Source of the DNA: Hypericum androsaemum | Lineage: Eukaryota; Streptophyta; Magnoliopsida; Malpighiales; Hypericaceae | Length of the DNA: 64,000 nt | Direction: 5' to 3' | Assembly (NCBI GenBank): GCA_963995505.1 | Contig: OZ023190.1 | Coordinates: 16,672,092 to 16,736,091, forward strand | Shown here: piece by piece, positions 61,541 through 64,000 of the stretch | Numbering within the stretch: position 1 is the stretch's first letter | Layout: every line of letters starts with the position of its first letter | The notes under the pieces: generated by a model | Told to the model about the DNA's origin: nothing | Database searches by the model: none | What the model saw: only the letters and a program-made list of their open reading frames with translations | Made by a program: the position numbers and the translations under genes

Positions 61541-62990
61541 CTTTTTTATTTAACTAAAGAAATTTGTGTCAATTGTATTATTCTCGAAAGAGAGGATTAC
61601 ACCATGAGTATGTATTTAGGACCTGTCGATAAATCTTAAGTTAGTGGTTGCCTAAACAAAATCAGTCATAAATATATGTTGTAAAAGGAATGGCTGCTTA
61701 GAATCTTGGATCTGATTCAATGTTCAAGGACAGCAAAAATGGTCAATTGGTTAATTATGTCCATGAGCCCCATTAATTTTGTTCCTGGTTGGCCCGTGGA
61801 AAAGTTCCTCGTATGGGTCATAGTTATGTAATCTTCGAAAGCATCCTTGAGATTTTCTTTAGATCAGAATGGTTCAATTTAGTTCGAAAATGTTCGACTG
61901 TGAATATCAATTTTCGATGCAGAATGTGAATTTGGGATTGAAGGGTACATCAGCCCCATTTTCTTCGTCCTGAGATTTGGTGTGTTCGCAACCAAGGCTA
62001 CAGATGTTGGAGAGAAGTCAAAATACGCACAAAATTGATCATTACGTGGGCTATGTTATATATTCTGTATCGACTTTTCTCTGGGTAATTTCAATTTTAG
62101 TAATAAGGATGTTTCCCGTTGCTTTCTCCATCTCTTCATCTCTCTCGACCAACGTAAATTTCCCTCTCCATTTCCATTGTGTCTGTTAAAACTATTTTAT
62201 TGCTTCCAAAAGTTGCAATTTCGTCCCGTGGGGATACATCATTGGTGTTGCGTGTGCGAGTCTTTTTCTTTTATTTTTCTAGATTTAGTGATTCAGATGG
62301 TAGATCTTATGATTTGATGTATTCGCACTACCACTTAGATTAAAAAAAACCTTAAATTCGAAAGATTTGTTTAAAAAGTCAATCTACATCGAAAATGAAC
62401 AAATGAACAGTAGTTAAGCTCACTTTATAATTGAAGAAAATCCATCAACTTCCTAAATAGTGGTAAGAAAATTTATTTTTTCTCTATAAACCTTCAATCT
62501 CAGTTGTATAGAAAACATATCCTTCCAGATAAAACCTCAAAGACCCAGTAACTAGCGTACAAGGTCTAACAAAAAAAATTGTTTTCTACTTATAAAAAAA
62601 TAAGGTCTAACTAATTGTTGAGATCCTGATCAAATGATCTTTTATTGTCCTTATATGAATATTTTAGAATGGTTACTCTGATTTGTTATACTCGATGGTT
62701 AGAAGCTCGTATTGTTTATGCGATATTAATAGAATTTTTCGTGTTCTTTCTCAACCATACTTTTTTTCCTACGAGTTTTGGTGTGGTTGAGTTTTAATGA
62801 GGTCGGCGGTCGCAATTCCATTCGCACCATGGCAGGGGGAATACCACACTATGTAGGTTGTATATACCATAGAGGTTTTAATACATTTACTTTTCAAAAA
62901 AAAGTTAATTTTTGTCTAAAGATTAATGTGTTGGTAAAATATTAGTAAATAGTGGTTTAACACGAGTATATAAATCGTAAGCAATATGAA
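61541..62990. other. Gene-free interval
   Basis: AT-rich. No coding or repeat structure recognised. Confidence 0.45.
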
Positions 62991-62999
62991 AGTATAGAG

Positions 63000-63900
63000 T
63001 AAGAATATGCTCACGATCACACTTCGAGCTAAGTGTGTGAGACGTCGTCTTCTAAATTACGAACTTCGGATGCGATCCTGGACGAGGCCACAGTTTAACC
63101 GTGTGCCCTTAAACTCTTATTACCCGCCTATGTGCTTCAGGCCTCCGTGGGTAAGAGAGTTCCCAAGGTACAACGCCCAACCTCGTGTACAAGAAGGAAG
63201 CACTTCCGTACACCTTTCGAACCTTTCGTAGCCTTAGAACTCCGACACAAATGATAGTGAGAAATGCTATGCTATGGAGGGAGAAGTAGAGAGCTCAAGG
63301 AAGAGTGTGAGCTGGGATGATTTGGAATGAAGGAGGTGGGCTCCTTTTATAGGCAGCCTTGGACCTCCAACAGCCAAATCCGGATTTAATAGGGCCATTA
63401 ACCCACCCATTAAATGGGCTGTTACAAGACCCATAAACCCCCAACATAAATAGGCTGTTACTCTCATGAATTTAAAATTCGAATTTAAATTCAAATGGCA
63501 GCTGGCAAGAGAAGGTTCCAGAACGTGGGCTTGTCCAAACGGAAGTCCAAGAAGCCCAGAGGACTTTTTGGGCCTAGGATCGCTACAACAAGTCCGGCCC
63601 AGTTCTAAAAAGATAAGGCCCTGGAACCTGGAACAATTCCCACAAACCCACAATCCCGCAACGCGCAACCCGCACCCGTACCCGAGCCCGAGCCCGAGCC
63701 CGGCCCGGCCCGGCCCGGCCCGGGACGGGGCGGGGCGCGCGCGCGCGCGTGCGTGCGTGCCGAGCCGGACGGACGGACGGCGCGAGGAGCCTCTCCCTTC
63801 TCCACCAGTTTACCCATGCTAGACTTCTAGTCCCTTATAAACTTGTCTCAGCATGATGCGCTAACCAATGTGGGATTGTGCTTATTTTAATAACAACCAT
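63000..63900. other. LTR-like stretch, limits unknown
   Basis: Gene-poor but GC-rich, with features common in Copia LTRs: a short-repeat zone, CTCCTTTTATAGGC (TATA-like) near 63340, and CCAATGTGGGATTGTG near 63865. The latter is close to CAATGTGGGATTGCAACC in the Copia LTR at 44600. A GC-rich microsatellite zone (CCCGAG, CCCGG, CG and GTGC runs) covers about 63675-63785. Termini and target duplication were not found, and the right side may run out of the window. Confidence 0.4.
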
Positions 63901-64000
63901 ACCACTTTAAAGCCAATTTTTTATTCACCCCGAGAATTGGATTTTCGCAAGTGTTATATATCGTTACGAAGCTCTATCAACAAGCTTCGTATTGATCTCA

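Noticed and set aside
63605..63817. Open frames in the GC-rich zone near the right edge (Arg/Ala/Gly-rich)
   Set aside because: Caused by CCCGG, CCCGAG and CG simple repeats; no family signature.

Overview
This is a nuclear window from a flowering plant, most likely a eudicot. The genes are split by short GT-AG introns, lie in AT-rich sequence and are separated by nested plant transposons. The species cannot be told from sequence alone. From recalled Arabidopsis gene order (not searched here), five genes follow the chromosome 5 block AT5G56930 to AT5G56970: a CCCH zinc-finger protein (EMB1789/C3H65 type, minus, 1-3067, runs off the left edge), organellar ribosomal protein bS16 (plus, 3358-4479), nucleosome assembly protein NAP1 (plus, 15303-17592), a bHLH041-type transcription factor (minus, 28465-31757) and cytokinin oxidase/dehydrogenase (CKX3 type, minus, 55352-59500). 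Two further genes sit inside the block: a DPH4-type J-protein (9516-10064) and a mitochondrial RecA (18503-21180). All exon models below were read by hand from splice signals, reading phase and remembered family conservation.

Region by region: 1-4.5 kb holds the head-to-head zinc-finger/bS16 pair with a 290 bp shared promoter. 4.8-6.7 kb is a poly-A retroposon with a 15 bp target duplication and a hAT-type MITE nested in it. 7.2-17.6 kb is a rearranged zone. A segment carrying a RecA exon fragment plus the 5' half of NAP1 is present twice (7206-8867 and 13229-16310). Between the copies lie the DPH4-type gene, an inverted partial copy of it, and a decayed minus-strand gene with a cysteine-rich apple/PAN-like segment. 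The complete NAP1 gene follows. 18.5-21.2 kb is RECA. 21.2-28.4 kb is gene-poor, with hAT elements, a LINE 3' end and two fold-back elements. 28.4-31.8 kb is the bHLH gene.

32-54.5 kb is a transposon cluster: a third member of the hAT family, a retroposon, a 22 bp-type minisatellite, two related MULE-like elements with 9 bp target duplications (one carrying an Aha1-like gene fragment, so a Pack-MULE candidate), Harbinger remnants, a further MULE-like element interrupted by a 6.2 kb Copia element with 5 bp target duplication, a LINE ORF1 fragment and a 1.67 kb solo LTR. 55.3-59.5 kb is CKX, whose first intron holds more minisatellite sequence. 60-64 kb has a TIR-like element and an LTR-like stretch.

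The genes are ordinary housekeeping and developmental loci (RNA binding, organellar translation, chromatin assembly, diphthamide synthesis, mitochondrial recombination, transcription, cytokinin breakdown). Nothing suggests that they form one pathway. The most informative content is structural: conserved gene order with insertions, the chimeric RecA-NAP1 duplication, an empty-site comparison that orders events, a GC-AG intron and a damaged microexon in NAP1, and transposon-borne gene fragments. I saw no tRNA or rRNA gene and no CRISPR array.
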